NCBI RefSeq assembly: GCF_039523615.1
Contig: NZ_BAAAFQ010000004.1
Span: 496,001-560,000, forward strand
DNA: 64,000 nt
Source of the DNA: Psychrosphaera haliotis
GTDB lineage: Bacteria > Pseudomonadota > Gammaproteobacteria > Enterobacterales > Alteromonadaceae
Direction: 5' to 3'
Under the pieces are notes generated by a model. That model was given only the letters and a program-made list of their open reading frames with translations. It searched no databases and was not told the DNA's origin. The translations under genes were made by a program, and so were the position numbers. Position 1 is the stretch's first letter. Each line of letters starts with the position of its first letter. Below are positions 17,848-26,799 of this stretch, in pieces.

Positions 17848-17871
17848 AGATAACGAGTAAATACGTAATTC

Positions 17872-19506
17872 TTACATATTTGGATAGTTTGGACCGCCGC
17901 CACCTTCTGGTGTTACCCAGGTAATGTTTTGCGCCGGATCTTTGATATCACACGTTTTACAATGCACACAGTTTTGAGAGTTGATTTGGAACTTCTGTCC
18001 CGCTTCTTCTTCAACTATTTCATATACACCAGCTGGACAGTAACGTTGCGCAGGCTCGTTAAACTGAGTTAAGTTTTGAGCTAGAGGAATTGTTTTATCC
18101 GCAAGTTTTAAATGTACCGGTTGGTCTTCTTCATGGTTAGTATTTGACAAAAATACACTAGATAACTTATCAAAGCTCAATTGACCATCTGGTTTTGGAT
18201 ACTCAATCATTTTGCTTTCATTAGCTGGCTTTAACGATGCGTAATCTGGTGTTTCGTCTTTAAACGAGAACGGTAATTTACCGCCAAACCAGTTTTGATC
18301 AATCGTATTGTAAGCACCACCAATAACAGTACCTAACTTGTGTAAAGCAGGACCAAAGTTTCTTGTTGAATAAAGCTCATCATACAACCAGCTAGCATCA
18401 AACGCAGTTTGATATTGAACAAGGTCTTGCTGACCTTCATCACCAGCCTTTAAAGCGTCAGCAATAGTTTCAGCTGCTAACATGCCTGATTTCATTGCTG
18501 CATGATTACCTTTGATTTTAGCAAAGTTAAGTGTGCCGGCGTTACAACCAACTAAAAAGCCACCTGGCATGGTCATTTTAGGAAGTGAGTTTAAACCACC
18601 TTTAGTGATAGCTCTTGCGCCATAGGCTATGCGCTTTGCACCTTTTAAGTGTTTTGCATAAACCGGGTGATGCTTTAAGCGTTGGAATTCGTCAAACGGA
18701 CTTAAGTGTGGATTTGAATAGTTGAGGTCCACAATTAAACCACAAACGACTTGGTTATCTTCTGCGTGATATAAATAACCGCCACCCGTAGCGCCATCAG
18801 TTAGAGGCCAACCTGCAGTGTGAACTACTAAACCTGGTTGATGTTGTTCAGCAGGCACCTGCCAAATTTCTTTAAAACCAAGGCCGTAATGTTGAGGGGA
18901 CTTGCCTTCATCTAGTTTATATTTAGAAATTAAAGACTTACCTAAGTGTCCACGGCAACCTTCAGCAAAAATCGTATATTTAGCTCTCAGTTCCATGCCC
19001 GGCATAAACGAATCTTTAGCTTGGCCTTCTTCATCTAAGCCCATATCACCCGTTTGAATGCCAACAACTGCGCCGTTGTCATCATATAAAACGTGAGATG
19101 CTGGGAAACCAGGGAAAATCTCAACACCCATGGCTTCAGCTTTTTCCGCTAACCAGCGAGATACATTACCCATAGACACGACATAATTGCCATCGTTGTG
19201 CATGGTTTTTGGGAACAACAATCCAGGTACCGCAGAAGCCGACTCTTCACTACGAAGAAAATAAACTTCATCGCTACTCACCGCCGCATTTAACGGTGCG
19301 CCTTGTTCTTTCCAGTCAGGAATTAATTCTGTTAATGCTTTTGGATCTAAAACGGCACCAGACAATATATGTGCGCCTACTTCCGACCCTTTTTCAACAA
19401 CGCAAACCATTAACTCTTGCTCATTCTCTTCTGCTTTTTGCATCAAGCGAATAGCGGCCGACAAGCCCGCAGGGCCAGCTCCAACGATGACTACGTCAAA
19501 GTCCAT
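17872..19506 (-). CDS. Electron-transfer-flavoprotein:ubiquinone oxidoreductase, 544 aa
   Basis: Membrane-associated FAD and 4Fe-4S enzyme that passes electrons from ETF to the quinone pool. The FAD Rossmann motif VVIVGAGPAGLSAA starts at residue 5, EKGSEVGAHILSGAV follows, and the C-terminal cluster cysteines are in CPAGVYE and CVHCKTCDIKDPAQNI. Start choice: related proteins begin MERESM-x-FDVV; here the corresponding first Met codon is ATT. The ATG at 19506 (MDFDVV) is used, but an in-frame TTG at 19581 would add 25 residues, and ATT initiation is a third option. The etfA/etfB genes are not adjacent. A terminator follows. Confidence 0.93.
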   Translation of the reverse strand: MDFDVVIVGAGPAGLSAAIRLMQKAEENEQELMVCVVEKGSEVGAHILSGAVLDPKALTELIPDWKEQGAPLNAAVSSDEVYFLRSEESASAVPGLLFPKTMHNDGNYVVSMGNVSRWLAEKAEAMGVEIFPGFPASHVLYDDNGAVVGIQTGDMGLDEEGQAKDSFMPGMELRAKYTIFAEGCRGHLGKSLISKYKLDEGKSPQHYGLGFKEIWQVPAEQHQPGLVVHTAGWPLTDGATGGGYLYHAEDNQVVCGLIVDLNYSNPHLSPFDEFQRLKHHPVYAKHLKGAKRIAYGARAITKGGLNSLPKMTMPGGFLVGCNAGTLNFAKIKGNHAAMKSGMLAAETIADALKAGDEGQQDLVQYQTAFDASWLYDELYSTRNFGPALHKLGTVIGGAYNTIDQNWFGGKLPFSFKDETPDYASLKPANESKMIEYPKPDGQLSFDKLSSVFLSNTNHEEDQPVHLKLADKTIPLAQNLTQFNEPAQRYCPAGVYEIVEEEAGQKFQINSQNCVHCKTCDIKDPAQNITWVTPEGGGGPNYPNM

Positions 19507-19656
19507 TGATTCTCTTTCAATCTCAGCCAAACCTTGTCCCCTTTCTTTATCTATTATTTTTATACGCGCTATTTTACTCAAGAGAGCTATTTGAGCTACT
19601 TTTATTTAAAACAATTGCATATTTAGTCGTAAATCTATGTAAACAAATACACTTAC

Positions 19657-22548
19657 TTAAACTTTTGCGTCAGTTACCTCATCTATTAAATAGTAGATGG
19701 ACTGATAATTAATACCGCTGTGATGACTGAGCCCTATTTCGCAGGTCCTACTGGTAGAATAACCGCTTTGGCAACCCTGAACTTGTTGTTTTAGTTCAGC
19801 TAAGGCACTTTGATTAAGCTCCGGTACAGTAAAGCCTTTATCTCCTGCAAAACCACAGCAAGTAACTTGCTCCGGTATTACAACATTTGTTGCACAGACT
19901 TTCATAATATCTAAAGCTGCTGCCGCCTTATCGTCTTTGCGCGCCGCACAAGTTAAATGAAACGCAACAGGCTGTGTTTTTGGCGTAACGTTAAGCTTAG
20001 GCAATAAATGGCTATTAACAAAAGTTAAAGGGTCGAATAGGCGTAATTGATCCTTTTGACTTGACGCCAGTGCTGAAATTAACTGAGAACTGCATTGGCT
20101 AGTATCAATCAAAATAGGAAACTCACCCTGATTACTAGCCTTTAATAAAGACTCAAATAACGAATCCGCTTTTTGTTTTGCCTGTTCAGGAAAACCTTTA
20201 CTTTTAAAGGGTAAACCACAGCATAACGAGTCAATTTGATCCGGCTTAATCACCTCATATCCAGCTTTATCAAGCAAACGATTAAAAACCACATCTTGTT
20301 GTGAGTCTAAGGCTTTATCTGTCGTTGTCGATAATGCGCTCCCGAATACTCGACTTACACATGCAGAAAACAACACCACTTTTGGTTTACCTATGCTCGA
20401 ATTACTTTTCACCACACTTTTTGGAGCTTTGTATGCCTTGGGTAGCGCAGGTCTATTCAGATAGCCCATTTTACCGAACAGGCTATGGGGGAATTTAGGT
20501 TGAACAATATTTTGTTGATGTAGTTTGTCTTGTAAAAGCTTACTTTGAATAAAACGCCCAACTTTGACCCCAAACCGACTGGTCTTTACCGCTAAATCAA
20601 AGTAGTTAACAACTGTATTTGCTATTTTGTTTGAAAGTGCCGAATTAGATTTTGTTCTTAGTTGTCTGACTAAGTCACCCGTATTTATGCCAACCGGGCA
20701 GCTGGTTTCACATAAACCACAACCAGCACACGTTTCATTAACGTTATATTGAAAAGTTTTAATTAAGCTCTGAGATGAGTCATTGCAGGCCATCAAATGG
20801 CGCTGGGCTACTATACGTTGCCTTGGCGTAAAGGTTAAATTTCGGCTTGGGCACTGGCGTTCGCAAAAACCACATTCAATACACTTATCTATAAGCTCAT
20901 TGCCCGCCACCAGCGGTTTAATGTTTTTGATAAACAGTTGTTGATCCTCCGTGATCATCACGTCTGGATTTAGTATGCCATTTGGATCAAACAGCCGTTT
21001 TATTTGAAGCATTACTTCATAAAGCGGAGTGCCCCATTCATGCTCAACAAAAGGAGCCATGTTTCTGCCTGTACCATGCTCCGCTTTTAAAGAGCCTTGA
21101 TATTTATCAACAACGAGCTCAACCACTTTTCTCATAAATAACTCATAGCGGTCAATGTGTTCTTGAGTGTCAAAGGCTTGCGAAAATATAAAGTGGAGAT
21201 TGCCATCTAGAGCGTGGCCATAAATCACTGCGTCATGGTATTCAAATTCCAACAACAAAGATTGAAGATCCACCAAAGCATTAGGCAAAGAATCAATAGG
21301 GAAAGCGACATCTTCTATCAGCGCCGTCGTTCCAGCTGGACGATTCGCCCCAACCGCAGGGAAAATTGCTTTGCGCATTTGCCAGTAGCACTTAATTTGC
21401 TTTGGCTCTCGAGTAAAAACGGCAGGCTCAAACAAAGTCAGTCCCGCTAATAAAGCTTCGGTACTCTTTACCCTTGCATCTAACTCTTGATTTGAATGAC
21501 CTTCAACCTGAATAAGTAGAGCCACATTATTGTGTGAAATGTGATGTAAACACGACGGCATTCCAGGCTCATCTTTAATGGCTTTGAGCGCCAAGTAGTC
21601 TATTAACTCGGCTGCGGCAATACTTGAAGGCGATGAGATTTGTACTTCCTTAAGGCGTTGAACCGCAAGTCCTGCATCAGAAAGCGAATCAAAGATAACC
21701 AGTGAAGTTGCTTTAAAAGGTAAAATATCGACAGTTTTATGGGTGATGTGGGAAATAAATCCTAAAGTTCCTTCCGAACCTATCATCAAGTGGGAAATAA
21801 CATCAATTACATCATCAAACTCTATTAAAGCTCGCAAGCTATAACCCGTGGTATTTTTAATTTGGTATTTTATTGAAATTTTTTCTACTAAATCGGGTTT
21901 TGATCTTACCTGCTGCATTAACAGCTCTATTCCATCAACTAACCCTTTGTTGTTCTTTATAAACTCACTTTGCTTTGACGGATTAGCTTTAATCTCTTTT
22001 GAGTCAAACTCATATCCGTTCGCTAAGATGAACTTTGCGCTGAGCATTTGACCATACGTGTCTAGTGAGTTCATGCCAGCGGCATTATTTATTGCCATAC
22101 CGCCAACAGTTGCAGCATCAATTGAAGCTGGCATTGGCCCTAAAACTTTATTAAATGGGAGTAACGCAGAATTTGCAGCACTGCCTAGCACACCGCACTG
22201 CATTGTTATGGTTTGGCCGACATCTGAAATTTCATAATCTTGCCATTTACTTGAAAGCTTAATAAGCACTGAATCTGTGATGGCTTGACCGGAAAGGCTT
22301 GTTCCTGCGGCTCTGAAACAAACAGGAATTAAATACTGATTAGCGAGCTGTAAAGTCGACTTTAATTGGGTTTCGTTATCAACAATAACAAGGAGCTTGG
22401 CTATTAGTCGATAAAAACTGGCATCCGTGGAATAAACAAGATTTTTTAATGGGTCATCAATAAGTTGCGCGGCGGGTATGGCCGTTTTAAGTTCGCTTAA
22501 AAAAGACTGATAGTGGTTATCAGAAACAGAGGTGGCTGTGGGACTCAT
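19657..22548 (-). CDS. FAD/4Fe-4S D-2-hydroxyacid dehydrogenase (Dld-II/YdiJ-like), 963 aa
   Basis: Large flavin and iron-sulfur oxidoreductase. The N-terminal half holds a PCMH-type FAD domain (FRAAGTSLSGQA, DAATVGGMAINNAAGMNS) and an FAD-oxidase C domain (VIYGHALDGNLHF, KAEHGTGRNMAPF). Two ferredoxin-like cysteine sets follow, CIECGFCERQC (from C556) and CAGCGLCETSC (from C607). The C-terminus has CCG-type motifs (CCGLPF, CCGFAGDKG). The architecture matches Shewanella Dld-II, an Fe-S D-lactate dehydrogenase, and E. coli YdiJ, a D-2-hydroxyglutarate-type enzyme (family knowledge). The substrate cannot be decided here, and no lactate permease or lldEFG lies next to it. Confidence 0.87.
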   Translation of the reverse strand: MSPTATSVSDNHYQSFLSELKTAIPAAQLIDDPLKNLVYSTDASFYRLIAKLLVIVDNETQLKSTLQLANQYLIPVCFRAAGTSLSGQAITDSVLIKLSSKWQDYEISDVGQTITMQCGVLGSAANSALLPFNKVLGPMPASIDAATVGGMAINNAAGMNSLDTYGQMLSAKFILANGYEFDSKEIKANPSKQSEFIKNNKGLVDGIELLMQQVRSKPDLVEKISIKYQIKNTTGYSLRALIEFDDVIDVISHLMIGSEGTLGFISHITHKTVDILPFKATSLVIFDSLSDAGLAVQRLKEVQISSPSSIAAAELIDYLALKAIKDEPGMPSCLHHISHNNVALLIQVEGHSNQELDARVKSTEALLAGLTLFEPAVFTREPKQIKCYWQMRKAIFPAVGANRPAGTTALIEDVAFPIDSLPNALVDLQSLLLEFEYHDAVIYGHALDGNLHFIFSQAFDTQEHIDRYELFMRKVVELVVDKYQGSLKAEHGTGRNMAPFVEHEWGTPLYEVMLQIKRLFDPNGILNPDVMITEDQQLFIKNIKPLVAGNELIDKCIECGFCERQCPSRNLTFTPRQRIVAQRHLMACNDSSQSLIKTFQYNVNETCAGCGLCETSCPVGINTGDLVRQLRTKSNSALSNKIANTVVNYFDLAVKTSRFGVKVGRFIQSKLLQDKLHQQNIVQPKFPHSLFGKMGYLNRPALPKAYKAPKSVVKSNSSIGKPKVVLFSACVSRVFGSALSTTTDKALDSQQDVVFNRLLDKAGYEVIKPDQIDSLCCGLPFKSKGFPEQAKQKADSLFESLLKASNQGEFPILIDTSQCSSQLISALASSQKDQLRLFDPLTFVNSHLLPKLNVTPKTQPVAFHLTCAARKDDKAAAALDIMKVCATNVVIPEQVTCCGFAGDKGFTVPELNQSALAELKQQVQGCQSGYSTSRTCEIGLSHHSGINYQSIYYLIDEVTDAKV

Positions 22549-22582
22549 TAATTACACTCAAGTTATCGATGCAATTAATTAA

Positions 22583-22608
22583 AGCAAAGAGCCAAGCGAC
22601 TCTTTGCT
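22583..22608 (-). terminator. Probable terminator after yaaA
   Basis: The stem agcaaagag/ctctttgct (9 bp, 8-base loop) is followed on the minus strand by tttaattaatt. It lies 19 bases past the yaaA stop and separates that unit from the dehydrogenase gene. Confidence 0.6.
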
Positions 22609-22626
22609 AGTCATTTTATCAAAAAG

Positions 22627-23403
22627 TTAATCTTGCTCTTTTCGAGTAAAACAAGGTGCATCTGGTTTTGACAGTTCCGAGTTATAAACATAACCTGCCA
22701 TGTCGAACTTGAGCAAGTCTTCTAACGTTTCTACTTGGTTTTTTATTAAGTACTGAACCATCATGCCGCGTGCTTTTTTTGCAAAAAAGCTGATCATTTT
22801 GTATTGACCGTTTTTCCAATCTTTAAAGGTTGGCGTAATTAATGGCGCGTTCAATTGTTTTTTCTTAACCGACTTAAAGTATTCCGTTGAAGCCAAGTTG
22901 ATTAAATATGGTGCATTTACCGCATCAATTTGTTCATTAATTTTGTTTGTGACAATGTCACCCCAAAAGTGATAAAGGTTATCGCCACGAGGGTTTGATA
23001 GTTTTGTGCCCATCTCTAATCGATATGGCTGCATCAAGTCTAATGGTTTTAATACACCATAAAGGCCAGACAAAATACGAAGGTGTTTTTGTGCATAATC
23101 AAACTCTGCATCATTAAAGCTTTCAGCTTCTAAGCCTGTGTAAACATCACCATTAAAGGCAAGCACGGCTTGTTTTGCGTTTTCAGGAGTGAAGTCTGGC
23201 TGCCACTCTGTAAAGCGAGCTGCATTCAGCCCTGCTAATTTGTCGCTAATATGCATCAACGAACTTAAATCTTGTGGCGTTAAATCTTTACATACATTCG
23301 CTAACTCTGTTGCATCCGACATTAATTCCGGTTGCGTATACTTTTGAGTTGCAGGCTTAGTTTCATAATCTAAGTTTTTTGCCGGAGAAATTACATACAA
23401 CAT
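22627..23403 (-). CDS. yaaA: Peroxide stress protein YaaA (DUF328), 258 aa
   Basis: Limits intracellular free iron and so protects DNA and proteins during peroxide stress in E. coli (established). The family N-terminus MLxxISPAKxLDYE fixes the start at 23403; a longer in-frame start at 23463 would overlap the upstream gene and is not conserved. Other family blocks are FNGDVYTGL, LRILSGLYGVLKPLDLMQPYRLEMGT and ISFFAKKARGMM. The upstream gene encodes a DUF3429 membrane protein and ends 41 bases before; the two may be cotranscribed. A terminator follows. Confidence 0.95.
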   Translation of the reverse strand: MLYVISPAKNLDYETKPATQKYTQPELMSDATELANVCKDLTPQDLSSLMHISDKLAGLNAARFTEWQPDFTPENAKQAVLAFNGDVYTGLEAESFNDAEFDYAQKHLRILSGLYGVLKPLDLMQPYRLEMGTKLSNPRGDNLYHFWGDIVTNKINEQIDAVNAPYLINLASTEYFKSVKKKQLNAPLITPTFKDWKNGQYKMISFFAKKARGMMVQYLIKNQVETLEDLLKFDMAGYVYNSELSKPDAPCFTRKEQD

Positions 23404-23444
23404 ATTAAATCGCTTCTTTTTTGATTTGAAAAATGAGTTAAAGA

Positions 23445-23930
23445 CTAGCTTACCGTCAACCAAATAATAATATGTAACGCCGCTACACTCATGCTTAACT
23501 TTGCTCTTAGGTCAGTATACCAAGTTGGATAACACTTTGTTAACTCGGTTTTCTGCTCAATTTGCCACACCACTAAAAATAATAAACCGCCAACAAATAA
23601 AGCCGCTTTACCAACTATAAAAATATTGCCCCAAGCGAGTATTGATAACAATATCGCCGACCAGATAAGACTGCGGCTGCGAACCTTAACTTGTTGCCGA
23701 TACTGCCCTGCCAACAATCCAAATACCCATAATGATCCCGCTAGGAAACTAAGTATAACGGCGCTGTACATTCTAAAAATAAAAAGTGGGTCACCACCAA
23801 CTAGGTTTAAGTTTGGGAACCAAGCGCAAAGTGCAAAATAAAGAAAAGGAATCAGACCACCGTAACCAAATAAGGTGACTGTACTTTTAAGAGAATCATC
23901 TATGTTTGATTCATTTGAAACTGTGTTCAT
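23445..23930 (-). CDS. DUF3429 inner-membrane protein, 161 aa
   Basis: A small polytopic membrane protein, recognised by similarity to DUF3429 proteins; function unknown. Four to five hydrophobic segments are visible (about 20–38, 52–72, 84–102, 105–122 and 145–159), with a conserved YSAVILSFLAGSLWVFGL block. The protein is short and has a charged N-terminal tail. It is upstream of yaaA on the same strand, close enough for one transcript. Nothing in the sequence gives a substrate. Confidence 0.8.
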   Translation of the reverse strand: MNTVSNESNIDDSLKSTVTLFGYGGLIPFLYFALCAWFPNLNLVGGDPLFIFRMYSAVILSFLAGSLWVFGLLAGQYRQQVKVRSRSLIWSAILLSILAWGNIFIVGKAALFVGGLLFLVVWQIEQKTELTKCYPTWYTDLRAKLSMSVAALHIIIWLTVS

Positions 23931-23945
23931 TTTATTCTCGATTTA

Positions 23946-23978
23946 AGCGGTAAAACTACAGTTTGTCGTAATTTTACG
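23946..23978 (+). promoter_or_regulatory. Candidate tandem HexR-like sites upstream of tal–pgi
   Basis: Two 15-mers, agcggtaaaactaca (23946–23960) and tgtcgtaattttacg (23964–23978), each agree at 12 of 15 positions with the HexR consensus TGTARTWWWAYTACA known from gammaproteobacterial central carbon regulons. A further half-like match starts at 24061 (tgtagtttta). They lie 100–230 bases ahead of tal. Pattern evidence only. Confidence 0.35.
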
Positions 23979-24178
23979 AAGGTTTTAAATAAATATACGC
24001 ATAAGTCTACAAAAACCGTGGTTTAATTACGAATCATGCTTGAATAAATTCATCTTTCTTTGTAGTTTTAGCATCAAGTAATAATCATCACAATGCCGCA
24101 AAGCCAACTATACTGTTGGTGTCCAGAAAGTAATCAATTCTACGTCTATTCGGCACAAAAAGTTTTCAGGAATAAAAA

Positions 24179-25132
24179 ATGTCTAGTGTATTAAAACAAT
24201 TAAGAGAAATGACCACCGTTGTCGCTGATACTGGCGAAATTGAAGCAATTGCAAAGTTCCGTCCGGTTGACGCAACAACAAACCCGTCATTGTTATTAAA
24301 AGCGGCTCAAATCCCAGAATACTCAAAGTATATTGATCAAGCTGTAGCGTGGGCAAAACAGCAATCAAATGACAAAGCGCAACAACTTGAAGATACCTCT
24401 GACCAACTAGCGGTATTAATTGGTAAAGAAATCAATGCTCTAATCCCTGGCCGTATCTCCACAGAAGTTGACGCAAGATTATCATTTGATACCGAAAAAA
24501 CAGTCGCTAAGGCACTTCGTTTGATAGAGCTGTATGAACAAGCTGGCATAGCTCGTGATCGCGTATTAATAAAAATGGCTTCCACTTGGGAAGGCATCAA
24601 AGCCGCTGAAATACTAGAGCAACAAGGCATACAGTGTAACTTAACCTTGTTATTTAGTTTTGCTCAAGCAAGAGCCTGCGCAGAAGCTGGCGTATTTTTA
24701 ATTTCTCCATTTGTAGGCCGTATTTTAGATTGGCACAAAGCGAATGGTGAGAAGCAAGAATTCAGTGGCGAAGAAGATCCTGGCGTTATTTCAGTTCGCA
24801 ACATTTTCCAATATTACAAACAACATGGCTACAACACAGTAGTTATGGGAGCAAGCTTCCGAAATACTGACGAAATCATGGCGTTAGCTGGATGTGATCG
24901 CTTAACAATAGCACCGGCTTTATTAGAAGAATTAGACGCAATAGAACAGCCTTTACCAAAAGCGTTATCTTTTGAAGGCAACAAATCTGAGCGCCCAGCC
25001 GCAATGACGGAAGCAGAATTCCGCTGGGACCATAACGAAGATCCAATGGCGACTCAAAAGTTAGCTGAGGGTATTAGTAACTTCGCTAAAGACCAAGTGA
25101 AATTAGAAGCTTTACTGTCAGCCAAATTATAG
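24179..25132 (+). CDS. tal: Transaldolase, 317 aa
   Basis: Transfers a dihydroxyacetone unit in the non-oxidative pentose phosphate pathway. The Schiff-base lysine is K132 in RVLIKMASTWEG, the same number as in E. coli TalB, and the N-terminal block DATTNPSLLLKAA is the family signature. Length is identical in kind (317). pgi starts 12 bases after its stop, so tal–pgi form one unit, as in Shewanella relatives. HexR-like sites lie upstream (see that entry). Confidence 0.97.
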   Translation: MSSVLKQLREMTTVVADTGEIEAIAKFRPVDATTNPSLLLKAAQIPEYSKYIDQAVAWAKQQSNDKAQQLEDTSDQLAVLIGKEINALIPGRISTEVDARLSFDTEKTVAKALRLIELYEQAGIARDRVLIKMASTWEGIKAAEILEQQGIQCNLTLLFSFAQARACAEAGVFLISPFVGRILDWHKANGEKQEFSGEEDPGVISVRNIFQYYKQHGYNTVVMGASFRNTDEIMALAGCDRLTIAPALLEELDAIEQPLPKALSFEGNKSERPAAMTEAEFRWDHNEDPMATQKLAEGISNFAKDQVKLEALLSAKL

Positions 25133-25144
25133 GGTTTTAGTTTC

Positions 25145-26773
25145 ATGAGTCAGACTATTTTAGATTCGCTACAGCCTCATTATGCACGTTTAAAAAGCGT
25201 GCATATGAAAGACCTGTTTAAACAGGAAGCGTCAAGAGCGCGTTTGTTCACTAAAAAGGCATGTGGCTTCACCTTAGACTTTTCTAAGAACAATATTGAT
25301 AAAGACGCATTTGAAGCTCTAATTTCAATGGCTAATCAAGCAAACTTGAAAGAAAAAACAGCACAAATGTTTTCCGGTGGCGTCATTAATACAACGGAAG
25401 ACCGAGCTGTTCTTCATACTGCTTTGCGTTCACCAAAAAACAGTGAAGTCATGGTTGATGGCCAAAACATTATTGAAGATGTTCATAACGCTTTATCAAA
25501 AATCGAATCATTTGTTAATGAAGTACACAATGGCACACGCAAAGGTTATACCGGCAAAGCCTTTACAGATGTTATAGCCATTGGTATTGGTGGCTCATTT
25601 TTAGGTCCTAAAATAGTAACTGAGGCGCTAAAACCTTACAAAGTAAAATCACTAAATGTGCATTTTGTTGCTAATGTTGATGCACATCATATTACCGACG
25701 TGCTCGCTAAGTTAAATGCTGAAACAACACTAGTTATCATGAGTTCAAAGTCTTTTGGTACTCAAGAAACCCTGAAGAATACAGAAACAGCAAGAGATTG
25801 GTTGTTAGCGCAAGGCGCTAAGTTTGAAGATATCAGCAAACACTTTATGTGTGTATCTAGCAACATTGCTAAAGCGACCGAGTTTGGCATTAACCCTGAT
25901 AACATTTTTCCAATGTGGGATTGGGTTGGCGGTCGTTATTCTCTTTGGTCAGCGATAGGTTTACCTATTGCGTTAGCCATTGGTTATAAAAACTTTGCCG
26001 ATATCCTTGCCGGTGGTCACGACATGGACGTGCATTTTCAATCAACGCCATTTGAAGATAACTTGCCGGTAATAATGGCAACCTTAGGTGTTTGGTATCG
26101 AAACCTGTTTGGCAGCCAAGCGCATGTGCTATTGCCTTACAGTCATTACCTTAGAGGCTTTCCAGCTTATGTTCAGCAGCTGGATATGGAATCAAATGGC
26201 AAGTCTACCGATACAAAAAATCAGCCAATTGACTATGCTACAGGCCCAATTATTTGGGGTGGTGAAGGAACAAACGGACAACATGCATTCCACCAGTTAA
26301 TGCATCAAGGCAATACCGTTATTCCTGCTGACTTTATTTTACCTATTAAACCAAACCACTCAGAAGTGGAACACCATCAAATGTTAGCGGCCAATTGTTT
26401 TGCACAAACCCAAGCATTGATGCAAGGTGAGACGGTTGAAGAAGTAACTCAAAAGTTAGTAGCGAAAGGCATGTCAGACAATGACGCAAAGTCACTGGCC
26501 ACTCATAAACGTATGCCAGGTAATCGTCCGTCGAATACTTTGCTAATGGAAGAGCTATCACCAAAACAACTTGGTGCTTTAGTCGCTCTTTATGAGCACA
26601 AAGTGTTTGTCCAAGGCGTAATTTGGGATGTGAACAGCTTTGATCAGTGGGGCGTTGAACTTGGCAAGGTATTAGGCGAGTCTGTACTCAATGCGCTTCA
26701 AGGGCAACAAACTGAAACGCTAGATTCATCAACCCAACAGTTGGTGGACAGTTTTAGAAGCGCTGTTAAATAG
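25145..26773 (+). CDS. pgi: Glucose-6-phosphate isomerase, 542 aa
   Basis: Interconverts glucose 6-phosphate and fructose 6-phosphate. Family motifs are IGIGGSFLGPKI, the DWVGGRYSLWSAIGLPIA signature, GTNGQHAFHQLMHQG (with the catalytic His region) and the C-terminal FDQWGVELGKVLG signature. Length is close to E. coli Pgi (549). It is directly downstream of tal. Confidence 0.98.
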   Translation: MSQTILDSLQPHYARLKSVHMKDLFKQEASRARLFTKKACGFTLDFSKNNIDKDAFEALISMANQANLKEKTAQMFSGGVINTTEDRAVLHTALRSPKNSEVMVDGQNIIEDVHNALSKIESFVNEVHNGTRKGYTGKAFTDVIAIGIGGSFLGPKIVTEALKPYKVKSLNVHFVANVDAHHITDVLAKLNAETTLVIMSSKSFGTQETLKNTETARDWLLAQGAKFEDISKHFMCVSSNIAKATEFGINPDNIFPMWDWVGGRYSLWSAIGLPIALAIGYKNFADILAGGHDMDVHFQSTPFEDNLPVIMATLGVWYRNLFGSQAHVLLPYSHYLRGFPAYVQQLDMESNGKSTDTKNQPIDYATGPIIWGGEGTNGQHAFHQLMHQGNTVIPADFILPIKPNHSEVEHHQMLAANCFAQTQALMQGETVEEVTQKLVAKGMSDNDAKSLATHKRMPGNRPSNTLLMEELSPKQLGALVALYEHKVFVQGVIWDVNSFDQWGVELGKVLGESVLNALQGQQTETLDSSTQQLVDSFRSAVK

Positions 26774-26799
26774 AAGTCTTTATTGCATAAGGAAATGAA

